Source: Pseudoalteromonas aurantia (GTDB taxonomy: Bacteria > Pseudomonadota > Gammaproteobacteria > Enterobacterales > Alteromonadaceae). Taken from it: 46,713 nt of DNA. The notes beneath the pieces are model-generated. The model ran no database searches. It saw nothing but the letters and a program-made list of their open reading frames with translations, and was not told the DNA's origin. Below are positions 37,004 through 45,524 of the stretch, piece by piece. Each line of letters opens with the position of its first letter. The stretch's first letter is position 1. The stretch is from assembly GCF_005886875.1 (NCBI RefSeq), contig NZ_PNBY01000135.1, positions 1-46,713 on the forward strand. Direction: 5' to 3'. A program made the translations under genes and the position numbers.

Positions 37004-37972
37004 TTATTGATTATTTTGCGATAAGCTATAAACATAAGCGGTCAATAAGTGAACTTTATCTTCACCTAAGATCTCTTTCCACGCAGGCATTACACCGGCA
37101 CGGCCGTGGTTTAGTGTTTCTTCAACTGCGCGTTTAGAACCACCGTATAACCAAATGTTATCTGTTAGATTAGGTGCACCGAATGGGAGATTATGCGCAA
37201 CAGAACCTTTACCGTCCATACCGTGACAAGCCGCACACATTGCGAACTTAGCTTTACCTGCATCAGCATCTTTTTGGTTAACTTTACGACCTGAAAGGCT
37301 AAGTACATAAGCCGTCATTTCGTCAATGCCTTGCTCACCAAGTGCGTCTTTCCAACCAGGCATCGCAGCTACACGGCCTTTAAGGAGTGTTTCTTTGATT
37401 TGATCAGGTTTGCCGCCATACAACCAGTCGTTGTCTGTTAGGTTAGGGAAGCCCATACCACCACGTGCATCAGAGCCGTGACACTGTGCACAGTTTTGCG
37501 CAAATAAACGTTGACCGATTTCAAGTGCCTTTTCGTCTTTGGCTAGTGTGATCACGTCTTGTTTAGCAAATGCTTCAAAGATAGGACCGAAGCGCGCTTG
37601 TGCATACTCAACTTCTTTGTCTAGCTGTACCCAATTTCCGCTCTCTTTTGCAGCTTCAATAGCGGCTTTAGATTCTTCCATTGATTTAACACCTTGGTTT
37701 GAGCTGGTCCAATTAAGGAAACCTGTAAAATTACCAAGGCCAGGGTAGGCTGCTAAATAATACACAGACCAAACAAAGGTTGCGAAGAACATATATGTCC
37801 ACCATTTTGGTAGTGGGTTGTTTAATTCTTCGATACCATCGAACTCGTGACCACAGCTTTCACCTTCTTCAACACCTGCATAGTTTTTCAGGTTCCAAAG
37901 TAGTAAGCCTAAGATCAGAGCAAGACATGCAAGGGTTAATACGATAACCCAAATACTCCAAAAGCTAGTCAT
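37004..37972 (-). CDS. ccoP: cbb3 cytochrome c oxidase diheme subunit CcoP
   Basis: A 322-aa membrane-anchored diheme cytochrome c that feeds electrons into cbb3 oxidase. Two N-terminal helices (TM1 at the start, TM2 after NNPLPKWWTYMF), then two CxxCH heme sites (CAQCHG and CAACHG), each followed by a Met ligand region (AAMPGWK, GVMPAWK). Its ATG overlaps the ccoQ stop by four bases. Confidence 0.97.
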   Translation of the reverse strand: MTSFWSIWVIVLTLACLALILGLLLWNLKNYAGVEEGESCGHEFDGIEELNNPLPKWWTYMFFATFVWSVYYLAAYPGLGNFTGFLNWTSSNQGVKSMEESKAAIEAAKESGNWVQLDKEVEYAQARFGPIFEAFAKQDVITLAKDEKALEIGQRLFAQNCAQCHGSDARGGMGFPNLTDNDWLYGGKPDQIKETLLKGRVAAMPGWKDALGEQGIDEMTAYVLSLSGRKVNQKDADAGKAKFAMCAACHGMDGKGSVAHNLPFGAPNLTDNIWLYGGSKRAVEETLNHGRAGVMPAWKEILGEDKVHLLTAYVYSLSQNNQ

Positions 37973-38154
37973 TTTTCAGACTCCTTTTCCTCGTTAGAGA
38001 TTGTGCTGTCGTGCTTTTTCTCGTCTTCGAAAATCGCATTTGCGGCGCTGTCGAAACGATTCTTTGAGCGTTTGCTGTATGCCCAGCCAACAATCACAAT
38101 AAATAGTACCAAAATTATCAGAGTCAAAATGCCTCTGTATGTGCCGTAATCCAT
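37969..38154 (-). CDS. ccoQ: cbb3 oxidase small subunit CcoQ
   Basis: A 61-aa single-helix protein (GILTLIILVLFIVIVGWAYS) with a charged tail containing RFDSAANAIFEDE, typical of CcoQ, which stabilises CcoP in the complex. Located between ccoO (5-base gap) and ccoP (4-base overlap). Confidence 0.93.
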   Translation of the reverse strand: MDYGTYRGILTLIILVLFIVIVGWAYSKRSKNRFDSAANAIFEDEKKHDSTISNEEKESEK

Positions 38155-38159
38155 AATAA

Positions 38160-38834
38160 TTACTTCAAATGTGTGCCAAGTTGCTGAAGGTATGCAATTA
38201 GGGCTTGCATTTCGGTTGCACCAGTGGCGTTATTCATAGAATCGACTTCAGCAATTTGAGCAAGTAGCTCATTATCATCGCCGTAACCTTTTCCATCATA
38301 CTTTGGTGATGCTTTATCAATGCCAAAATTGTCACGGAAGATTTGCAACTTCTTCAAAGTAAGAGAGGTATCCACCTTGTTGCTATCTAACCACGGGTAA
38401 CCAGGCATATTAGATTCTGGAACTACTGAACGAGGGTCCATCAAATGGGCGTAGTGCCAATCATCAGAATAACGTTCGCCAACACGCGCTAAGTCAGGTC
38501 CAGTACGCTTAGAACCCCATTGAAATGGGTGATCCCATACAGACTCACCAGCTACAGAGTAGTGGCCATAACGTTCAACTTCATCTCTAAATGGACGGAT
38601 CATCTGTGAGTGACAGTTATAACAGCCTTCACGCACGTAAATATCACGACCTTCCATTTCTAATGCCGTTAATGGGCGGAGGCCATCAACAGGTTTAGTT
38701 GTGTCTTCTTGGAACATAAGTGGTGTAATTTCGACCAGGGCCCCAAAGCTGATTGCAAAAACAGTCAGTATGGCCATCAGGCCAACGTTCTTTTCTACAA
38801 TTTCATGTTTATTGGCTAATTTTTTATCGCTCAT
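38160..38834 (-). CDS. ccoO: cbb3 oxidase monoheme subunit CcoO
   Basis: A 224-aa monoheme membrane cytochrome c. One N-terminal helix ([18 protein letters not shown]), then [20 protein letters not shown] with the CYNCH heme site, and Met ligands in the [10 protein letters not shown] region. It passes electrons to CcoN. Follows ccoN after 12 bases. Confidence 0.97.
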   Translation of the reverse strand: MSDKKLANKHEIVEKNVGLMAILTVFAISFGALVEITPLMFQEDTTKPVDGLRPLTALEMEGRDIYVREGCYNCHSQMIRPFRDEVERYGHYSVAGESVWDHPFQWGSKRTGPDLARVGERYSDDWHYAHLMDPRSVVPESNMPGYPWLDSNKVDTSLTLKKLQIFRDNFGIDKASPKYDGKGYGDDNELLAQIAEVDSMNNATGATEMQALIAYLQQLGTHLK

Positions 38835-38846
38835 ACTCTACACCCC

Positions 38847-40280
38847 TTAAGCCATTTTTGCGTGTGCATCGGTAGCAAGTGTGCCACTTTTAGCATTCAC
38901 AGTGCGGAATACGTTATATGCCATAACAAGCATACCCACAACGATGAATACACCGCCTAGGAATCGCATTACGTAGAATGGTTTAGATGCTTCAAGTGAT
39001 TGAACAAAGCTATACATCAATGTACCGTCAGAGTTTACAGCACGCCACATTAGGCCTTGCATTACACCTGAAATCCACATTGCAACGATGTATAAAACAA
39101 CGCCCACAGTGTGTAGCCAGAAATGTGTGTTAACGAGTTTAACGCTGTACATGTTGCCGTGACCGAATAAGGCAGGAATGAGGTGATAAATTGCACCGAT
39201 AGAGATCATCGCAACCCAACCTAGCGCACCAGAGTGCACGTGCCCAACAGTCCAGTCAGTGTAGTGAGACAATGCATTAACTGACTTAATCGCCATCATT
39301 GGGCCTTCGAACGTTGACATACCATAAAACGAAAGAGACACAACTAAGAAACGTAACACGGGATCAGTACGAAGTTTGTGCCATGCGCCAGATAGCGTCA
39401 TGATACCGTTGATCATACCACCCCATGAAGGAACGAATAAGATAATCGACATTACCATGCCTAAAGACTGCGTCCAGTCTGGAAGTGCTGTGTAATGAAG
39501 GTGGTGAGGACCAGCCCAAATATAAAGAGAAACCAATGCCCAGAAGTGAACTACGGACAAACGGTAAGAATATACAGGGCGACCAGCTTGTTTAGGTACG
39601 AAGTAGTACATCATACCTAAGAAACCAGCTGTTAATAAGAAACCTACTGCGTTGTGACCATACCACCATTGAACCATCGCATCGACTGCGCCAGCATAAA
39701 TTGAATATGACTTAGTTAACGACACAGGCACTGCCATGCTGTTAACGATGTGCAACACTGCAACCGTAATAATGAAACCAGCATAGAACCAGTTTGCTAC
39801 GTAGATATGAGAAACTTTACGCTTGATCAATGTACCAAAGAACACAACCGCATAGGTGATCCAAACAACCGCAAGTGCGATATCGATTGGCCATTCTAGC
39901 TCTGCGTACTCTTTTGACGAAGTAATACCAAGAGGAAGCGTAATAGCTGCCGAAACAATGATTGCCTGCCAACCCCAAAAGGTGAACGAAGCAAGTTTGT
40001 CGGAAAAAAGTCGCGTTTGACATGTACGTTGAACAACATAGTAAGATGTTGCAAAAAGTGCACTAGTACCAAATGCGAATATAACTGCGTTCGTGTGTAA
40101 CGGACGTAGTCGAGAGTAAGTTAACCATGGTGTATCAAAGTTCAATGCTGGCCAAGCTAGTTGGGCAGCAATAAGAACACCAACACCCATGCCAACGATG
40201 CCCCAAATCACTGTCATGATAGCGAATTGGCGTACAACTTTATAATTGTACTCAGTTTGTGATGCTACTGTCTGGCTCAT
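38847..40280 (-). CDS. ccoN: cbb3 oxidase catalytic subunit CcoN
   Basis: The 477-aa catalytic heme-copper subunit (C family) that reduces oxygen to water at high affinity. About 12 helices; heme b and b3/CuB ligands are visible in [33 protein letters not shown] and [14 protein letters not shown]. First gene of the N-O-Q-P operon; a long leader upstream carries a hairpin and an FNR-like site. Confidence 0.97.
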   Translation of the reverse strand: MSQTVASQTEYNYKVVRQFAIMTVIWGIVGMGVGVLIAAQLAWPALNFDTPWLTYSRLRPLHTNAVIFAFGTSALFATSYYVVQRTCQTRLFSDKLASFTFWGWQAIIVSAAITLPLGITSSKEYAELEWPIDIALAVVWITYAVVFFGTLIKRKVSHIYVANWFYAGFIITVAVLHIVNSMAVPVSLTKSYSIYAGAVDAMVQWWYGHNAVGFLLTAGFLGMMYYFVPKQAGRPVYSYRLSVVHFWALVSLYIWAGPHHLHYTALPDWTQSLGMVMSIILFVPSWGGMINGIMTLSGAWHKLRTDPVLRFLVVSLSFYGMSTFEGPMMAIKSVNALSHYTDWTVGHVHSGALGWVAMISIGAIYHLIPALFGHGNMYSVKLVNTHFWLHTVGVVLYIVAMWISGVMQGLMWRAVNSDGTLMYSFVQSLEASKPFYVMRFLGGVFIVVGMLVMAYNVFRTVNAKSGTLATDAHAKMA

Positions 40281-40367
40281 TTTCTGGTTTCCGCTGCAAT
40301 TAATGCGATTAGAAATGAATTACCTGCATAAACAGGCCCTGCTTTATATTTCAACAAGCTTGCTTAA

Positions 40368-40394
40368 AAATGAAATTGCTTGACAATTTCATTT
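40368..40394. repeat. 11-bp perfect inverted repeat in the ccoN leader
   Basis: AAATGAAATTG-cttga-CAATTTCATTT lies 88-114 bases before ccoN. It could be an operator or a leader hairpin. The loop contains TTGAC. Confidence 0.5.
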
Positions 40395-40477
40395 GAAACC
40401 AACCTGAGAAACCTTTATTTTTGCAAGGAAATAATAATTTTTTTGCAAAAAAAAAGATACCTCAAACGCTTAGAATT

Positions 40478-40491
40478 ATGACCTCAATCAA
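40478..40491 (-). promoter_or_regulatory. FNR-type box upstream of ccoN
   Basis: On the minus strand TTGAT-TGAG-GTCAT, one mismatch from the frequent TTGATNNNNRTCAA form. It lies about 200 bases before ccoN and also 100 bases before the divergent lipoprotein gene at 40591, so it could serve either. Confidence 0.5.
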
Positions 40492-40590
40492 ATTTCACCC
40501 CATTCATTGCTCAGTTATTCATCAGTGTAGCGTATTATAAAAATCTGCATTACTATGCATCAGTTTTTATCGCCTAAACTAGGATAAATA

Positions 40591-41034
40591 ATGCCCAAAT
40601 CATGGTTTTGCGTACTTGCCGTGTTGAGTTTTTTGAGCGCTTGCTCTGACCCCACAGCTATTATACATGAAAGTTCAGAAAAAAGTGAAAGTTTAAGTGA
40701 AATTGAAAATTGTGTCGTGCTATCGCCCTGCACCAACGCCGAAAAATTAATGCTTTGGTACTCTTCTAAGTTAATAAAGGGAGAGGAAGAAATCGGTGTA
40801 ACAGTCACTCTTCCAAGTAATATGGTGATTAAGTCTGCTTTTTTAGCCGGAGAAGAGATGAATATGGGGTATATTCCGGTGTTTTTTGAGCAAGAAAAAA
40901 ATGGTCAGTTTTATGCAACAACTATGGTTGGTCTTTGTACAACGCAAGTGATGCAATGGAGATTAACACTCAACGTAGTCGATAATACCAATCAGGAAAG
41001 CTTGTACGATTTTCCTTTGTATGTAATTCAGTAG
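40591..41034 (+). CDS. Lipoprotein, 147 aa, divergent from the cbb3 operon
   Basis: Begins MPKSWFCVLAVLSFLSAC, a signal peptide with lipobox LSAC (Cys18). The mature part has three more Cys (NCVVLSPC, LCTTQV) and a beta-rich profile (EIGVTVTLPSNMVIKSAFLA). I do not recognise a named family. Divergence from ccoN and a shared FNR-like site hint at a respiratory link. It precedes the GreA/B-like gene on the same strand. Confidence 0.7.
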   Translation: MPKSWFCVLAVLSFLSACSDPTAIIHESSEKSESLSEIENCVVLSPCTNAEKLMLWYSSKLIKGEEEIGVTVTLPSNMVIKSAFLAGEEMNMGYIPVFFEQEKNGQFYATTMVGLCTTQVMQWRLTLNVVDNTNQESLYDFPLYVIQ

Positions 41035-41052
41035 TAAACGGTGACAATAAAG

Positions 41053-41529
41053 ATGAATAAAGGCCATGTAATAGAGCATATAAAATTTGCACTAGACACA
41101 AAGCTGGCAGAAGCAAAACAAGCTGCAGACAGTGCACATCAAGATGCAACACATGAACAAAGCGCAGCAGAAACACAGTATGACTCTTTAAGTATTGAGT
41201 CAGGGTATTTAGCGCATGGGCAAAGTGAACGGGTGAATGAGATCCATAAATCGATTGCGCTGTTTACCCATAGCTTTAGCCAAGACGCTAAAAAACAGGC
41301 AAAAGAAGGGAGTCTTGTGCAACTCATTGATATAGATGATAAGACGCACTGGTTTTACTTAGGCCCCAGCGAAGGCGGGTTAAAAGTGACTGTTCAGCAA
41401 CATGCTATTTTGGTGATCACACATGGCTCCCCTGTAGGACAAGCGTTGTTTAATAAAGAAGTTGATGATGAAGTGGTGCTTACTGTGGGCGATCGTACTC
41501 AGCACTTTGACGTTGTGGCAATTTTATAA
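41053..41529 (+). CDS. GreA/GreB-family C-terminal-like protein
   Basis: A 158-aa protein with an N-terminal helical, charged half (about 1-75: LAEAKQAADSAHQDATHEQS) and a C-terminal FKBP-like half containing WFYLGPSEGGLKV and the ending HGSPVGQALFNKEVDDEVVL, the hallmark of transcript cleavage factors GreA/GreB and Rnk (SPLGxAL). The coiled coil is degenerate, so cleavage activity is not assured; such proteins may modulate RNA polymerase. The ATG at 41053 is used; a GTG at 41041 is an alternative. It follows the lipoprotein gene by 18 bases. Confidence 0.75.
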   Translation: MNKGHVIEHIKFALDTKLAEAKQAADSAHQDATHEQSAAETQYDSLSIESGYLAHGQSERVNEIHKSIALFTHSFSQDAKKQAKEGSLVQLIDIDDKTHWFYLGPSEGGLKVTVQQHAILVITHGSPVGQALFNKEVDDEVVLTVGDRTQHFDVVAIL

Positions 41530-41616
41530 CCAAATAACGATAAAGCTTGCAAGGAGTTAGTCGACACCTATTGTTGCTGAGTGTTTTTTGAACTAAACGA
41601 TCGCAAATAAACAGCG

Positions 41617-42313
41617 GTGAAAATACAGCAAATTACTTTATACAAAGCCCAATTGGCAGATATGCATCGCCCTTCAGCGGTGAGTTCGGGTCACATTAAA
41701 CTGACTGATGCAGAACGCTCGCTGCTGGATAAAGGAGCAGCCGAATACGTGTAAAATAACGTGACTACCTCTCGTGCTGCTGAGAGTGTGGCATTATTGC
41801 TATGGCAAAATTGGTGTTGCACAACGATAAAAGGGCTTTTTTGATATGTTAAATGAAGCGGACGACAACGGGCCAAATAATATTTTTAATTATGTAGGCC
41901 AGTAAGTGAATTACGGCGCACATTTAAACTATCACAAAAGCTCAGAGGGGCAATTCGTGTCATTGGATGATGCTATGCCTGACGATGGAAAGCGTAAAAG
42001 CTTCCATAAAAAATTATTAAATGCGTATGAGGGATTTGGATTAAACTGGATGAATGACATGATTGAGCAAGTTAATGATAAGCCCGCGCAAATTCAGGCC
42101 GAATTGTGGTCTAAGTTGATGACGGATGTAGTAGAAAAATCGCATTTATTTAAAAAGTCAGACTCACTCGAACAGTGGGCAAGCGTAAATATAGCAGATG
42201 TTGAGCAGCGCTTTCATGCACGTCAAATAGATGATATTCATACTTATTCTTATGAACAGGATGAACCCAAGTTATTGGGCACCCTGACATGGGCCGAGCG
42301 TTATGAACACTGA
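41617..42313 (+). pseudogene. Broken gene of unknown family
   Basis: Several protein-like pieces on the plus strand: a 45-codon frame from GTG 41617 (ending LTDAERSLLDKGAAEYV), then from ATG 41846 (MLNEADDNGPNNIFNYVGQ) a TAA at 41903-41905, after which the same frame continues for 135 codons to 42313 (FHKKLLNAYEGFGLNWMNDM, ending LGTLTWAERYEH). The continuous reading across the TAA suggests a nonsense mutation in one ancestral gene of at least 155 codons. The last part might still be made from GTG 41906. I do not recognise the family. Confidence 0.5.
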
Positions 42314-42407
42314 CTTTACCGTTGATAGTCGTTAAAATGTGATGTGAGTTAACACTCAGTCAGCAAAAAGACAGCAGGGCGAGGCATATTTTTTATTAAA
42401 CATCGCG

Positions 42408-42597
42408 CTATTGATGCGGTGTTTTTGTTGATAAAGGGGCGCTTATAGTAGCCCCTATGCTTGCGCCAAATGCGCCTCCCATTGTAATACTCAATGCTAA
42501 AATATCAAAAATAACCCCAATCGTGACACCGACATTGGAGCCGACTCCAGCGCCTAAGGCAATACATAGCCACACCTTTTTATGATTTGGTGCTCAT
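42408..42597 (-). pseudogene. Frameshifted small glycine-zipper membrane protein
   Basis: On the minus strand VWLCIALGAGVGSNVGVTIG continues with GGAFGASIGATIS, two glycine-zipper helices of about 20 residues each, before TAG at 42408-42410. The natural start ATG (42597) with STKS lies one base out of frame, so a single-base insertion has broken it; a GTG at 42575 is the only in-frame start left. Small proteins of this kind insert into membranes. The surrounding 696-base gap (42314-43009) has a hairpin at 42398-42426 and otherwise nothing clear. Confidence 0.45.
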
Positions 42598-43009
42598 CTA
42601 TTTTACTGTATTTTAGATCTCTTTTTAATTCGTCCGTTTGGCCCTGTTTATGGTTCAGGCGATGCGTTTTACATCAGTGGTGAATGGCAGAGTAGTCGAT
42701 TGCTTCTAACTCAAGTATTAAAAACCCCACTTCAAAACGATGTACCTGTAAATTGATGAACGTAATTTTTTTAATCACATGATTTATATGATTATAAAAA
42801 TATATTGGTTATCTTAAAACAGTGCGTTTTACATGCAGGATATACAGTACTAACCAGCTAAAAATCAGTATAAAGTCACTCGCGTGTCAGGTGTTTTTTT
42901 GTCGAAAAGGTTACCGTTCTCTCTCGTTCAATCATACATCAATAATAGCTGCCGAATTAAAAACAATAAGCAAGTAATCGCTATTATTGGTTTCACAACA
43001 AGGTAAATT

Positions 43010-43897
43010 ATGAAACGTATTGGTATGTCAACTGTGTTATTTTTTTCAGCCATCGCGTTGAGCGGGAATAGTGATAGCCAAGCTCAACCTATAGGAAGTG
43101 AGGCACGCTATTTTGGTGAAAAGCCACCAGGCTTAACTCCCAAAGTGTTTGAGCCCAAGGTCGTCTCACCAGAGGGGTTATTTGAAAGCGGTACATTTAC
43201 CCCTGACTTAAAAACATTCTACTTCACAAGAGCAAATGGTAAATATAAACAAAGGACATTTTTTGTTATTCGCTATGATGGTAAACGCTGGGGGCCTGTA
43301 TCAGAAACACCAATAAGATGGCCGCAATTCTCTCATGATGGCAATACAATGTATGTCGCTAAGAAATATAGAGAGAGGGTAGGTGACAGATGGTCAGAGT
43401 TAAAAACCCCGGGAGATTTTTTAAAAGAAAACGCGCATGGCTTATCAGTGTCATTAAATGGCACCTATTACTTTCCTTTTTTTAAAAAAGAAGATAATGG
43501 ACACGGCAGTTTGGGTTATTCGCGTTTAATTGATGGCAAATACGAAAACCCCGTGAAGTTAGGGCCTGAGATAAACCAAGGGGACTATATCGCCCACCCT
43601 TATATTGCACCCGATGAATCTTATCTGATCTGGGATGTGGTGCGCGAAGATGGCAACGGTCAGTCAGATCTTTATATTAGCTTTAAAGATACAGATGGCA
43701 CTTGGCGAGCGGCTCAAAATATGGGGCCTCTCATAAACACTAATCTTCAAGAAAGTTCTCCAATCGTGTCACATGATGGTAAATATTTGTTTTTTATTCG
43801 AGGTAATTGGCATTATAGAAAAGATGGTAGTCGCTATTATGTTGGTAAACAGCATTGGGTAGATGCAAAAGTGATAGCAGCACTTAGGCCCAAGTGA
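43010..43897 (+). CDS. Secreted PD40/TolB-like beta-propeller protein
   Basis: A 295-aa protein with signal peptide (FFSAIALSGNSDSQA) and repeated PD40-type blades: FESGTFTPDLKTFYFTRANG, PQFSHDGNTMYVAKK, HPYIAPDESYLIWDVV and SPIVSHDGKYLFFIRG, each with the (P/S)xxSxDGxxxYF pattern. Beta-propellers of this class act as binding scaffolds in the periplasm. No TolB partner genes are nearby and the blade number is small, so the partner is unknown. It converges with the integron integrase remains. Confidence 0.8.
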   Translation: MKRIGMSTVLFFSAIALSGNSDSQAQPIGSEARYFGEKPPGLTPKVFEPKVVSPEGLFESGTFTPDLKTFYFTRANGKYKQRTFFVIRYDGKRWGPVSETPIRWPQFSHDGNTMYVAKKYRERVGDRWSELKTPGDFLKENAHGLSVSLNGTYYFPFFKKEDNGHGSLGYSRLIDGKYENPVKLGPEINQGDYIAHPYIAPDESYLIWDVVREDGNGQSDLYISFKDTDGTWRAAQNMGPLINTNLQESSPIVSHDGKYLFFIRGNWHYRKDGSRYYVGKQHWVDAKVIAALRPK

Positions 43898-43917
43898 GTC
43901 AGCCTGTAATAATTCAT

Positions 43918-43980
43918 CAGTTATAAACAGCCCTTTATAATACGTCAGTAAGGCATTAGCTTACTGGCCTATTATAACTG
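43918..43980. terminator. Nested hairpin between the propeller gene and intI
   Basis: CAGTTATAA (43918-43926) pairs with TTATAACTG (43972-43980), enclosing CAGTAAG-gcattag-CTTACTG (43946-43966). It sits between two converging genes and can serve both. Confidence 0.55.
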
Positions 43981-43986
43981 AATGTT

Positions 43987-45138
43987 TCATCTATCTATTG
44001 GGCTTAAAGTATGGCCAAATCGACTCCCTATCACATGCGTGTAGAGTTCGGTTGTTTTTAAATCGGTATGGCCTAACAGCTCTTGCACAGTTCTAATATC
44101 AGTACCATTTTGTAATAGTTGTGTGGCAAAAGAGTGGCGGAATGTATGCGCTTTAACGTGTTTGGTAATTGGCGTGGCTAACACAGCCTGCCTTAACTGT
44201 TTTCTAAAGGATGTTTCATGAATGTGGTGTCGGCAAATACAGTTGTCATACGGGTGCACACAACGCGTAGATGAAGGAAATAGATATTGCCACGCAGTAT
44301 CTTTCGCTGCATTGCCGTATTTTCGTAATAAGGCAGGCGGAAGTGAAGTTAAGCCATATCCTTCAGACACGTCTTTAGTATGAAGTAGTTTCACCTGCGC
44401 TATTTGTTGGGTTATTGCATGGTTAAGGCGCTGTGGCAGCAAAGTATATCGGTCTTTTTTGCCTTTTCCTCGAAATACAAAGAGGGAATTGTCATGTAAA
44501 TTAATGTCTTTTATGCGAAGTTGGAGTGCTTCATTGATTCGTAGCCCACACCCGTAAAGTAGCGAGCCGATTAACCAATATTTTCCATGTAGCTGCGCAA
44601 TTACCTGCATGGCTTCTTCATGGGATAACACGGTAGGCATTGATTGCTCTCGTTTAGTAAACGAGTAGCGAAGATTTTTAATATCTTTTTTAATTAACCT
44701 CAGGTTTGGATAAGAGTTTTGGAGCAGAAAATGTTTTGAAAACAAACTTACGTACAATCCAATGATGATATTTTACTCAATATCAAGGCGCTTTTATGCA
44801 GTAATAGCCGGCTATTACAAATGAAAGCAACGCCGAGAGTGAGAAAAATAGCTTTATTGGGCAAATTCGCTTATCCAGAGCTGAGGTTAATTATATCGAT
44901 ACAGAAAAATAATGGCACACAGAGCTTGGTTTTGAGTTGCGCCACTGACGAGTCTATTAACCGCTAAATGGTTTAGAAAGCGCTCAATATCAGGGTTGCT
45001 CATATCCTTAGGGTGTTTTTTATCATTAAAAATGATGAATGACTTGATCCAGTATAAGTACACTTTCTCAGTTTTAATACTATAGCGCCTTGTGCGCAGT
45101 TCGGTTCGAACAGATTCAAGAAAAGGAGAGGAAGACAT
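43987..45138 (-). pseudogene. intI: Integron integrase, split by a MITE
   Basis: A tyrosine recombinase of the integron class. The first exon-like part (45138 down to 44894) reads SSSPFLESVRTELRTRRYS and IKTEKVYLYWIKSF, the N-terminal domain of IntI. The second (44690 to 43987) carries the IntI-only insert (YGLTSLPPALLRKYGNAA, then WQYLFPSSTRCVHP and CRHHIHE) and the catalytic residues R (GCGLRINEAL), H..R (HTFRHSFAT), H (LLGHTDL) and Y (ELYTHV). A 199-bp element sits between; deleting it with one TA joins the halves in frame as FLYRYKKDIKNLR. As it stands, translation ends at FLYRYN-stop, so the enzyme is inactive. The ATG at 44757 is inside the insertion and would give a protein lacking the N-terminal domain. 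Confidence 0.9.
44691..44893. mobile_element. MITE-like insertion with 24-bp imperfect inverted ends and TA duplication
   Basis: The ends 44691-44714 and 44870-44893 are inverted copies of 24 bases with two mismatches (outer part TAATTAACCTCAG, inner part TGGATAAG). The outer TA on each side is best read as a TA target duplication, leaving a 199-bp element (44693-44891), as for IS630/Tc1-mariner-type derivatives. It has no transposase and contains an 18-base perfect palindrome (GTAATAGCC/GGCTATTAC, 44801-44818). Its removal restores intI. Confidence 0.8.
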
Positions 45139-45152
45139 AACAAGCCCGATAG

Positions 45153-45168
45153 CTGTATTTATATACAG
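45153..45168 (-). promoter_or_regulatory. lexA box: LexA (SOS) box of intI
   Basis: CTGTATTTATATACAG fits CTGT-N8-ACAG fully and is nearly identical to the best LexA sites. It lies 15 bases before the intI ATG, where LexA repression of integron integrases is known. Confidence 0.8.
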
Positions 45169-45205
45169 TTATAATTTAATTTGTGAAAATTGCGAACTTT
45201 GCTTC

Positions 45206-45301
45206 TCGTTATGTAATTTTAAAAATGCGCGTTTAAATTAGCATGTGGACATAATTAACTGAATTATATGTGGTTTTTACTTTAGTAAAATTACATAACG
45301 A
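45206..45301. repeat. 16-bp perfect inverted repeat on the cassette side of intI
   Basis: TCGTTATGTAATTTTA (45206-45221) and TAAAATTACATAACGA (45286-45301) are exact inverse copies 64 bases apart. The 96-bp unit could be a second tiny inverted-repeat element or part of the attI region; its ends do not fit attC core sites. Confidence 0.55.
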
Positions 45302-45323
45302 CCCAACTGATGCTCGGTTAAGT
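45301..45323 (+). other. Candidate attI recombination site
   Basis: ACCCAAC (45301-45307; RYYYAAC type) is followed after 9 bases by GTTAAGT (45317-45323; GTTRRRY type), the core pair of an integron simple site, in the expected place between intI and the first cassette-side gene. A second GTTAAGT is at 45378-45384. Core sequences are short, so chance is possible. Confidence 0.3.
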
Positions 45324-45524
45324 AAATTCTCGGGTTCAGAAGGTGTGAAAAGATGATTGTTGTGTGTGAGGGAAAGTGTTAAGTTACTAATATATATAAA
45401 ATTAATAAACAGTTTTGGTTTTCTCTGAATGAGATGAGTGTCGAGTGTTTATCGGCATTCACGCTAAAACGCTGTTATAGCGCAACTAGAGTTGTTCGTA
45501 GCATCATAAAAGGAAGTTATATCA

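Noticed and set aside
43987..44757. Intact phage-type integrase starting at 44757
   Set aside because: The first codons come from the MITE; the true start lies at 45138, and the IntI-specific insert marks it as an integron integrase.
45206..45301. attC site
   Set aside because: The inverted ends read CGTTATG/CATAACG and do not give the RYYYAAC...GTTRRRY order at the outer boundaries.
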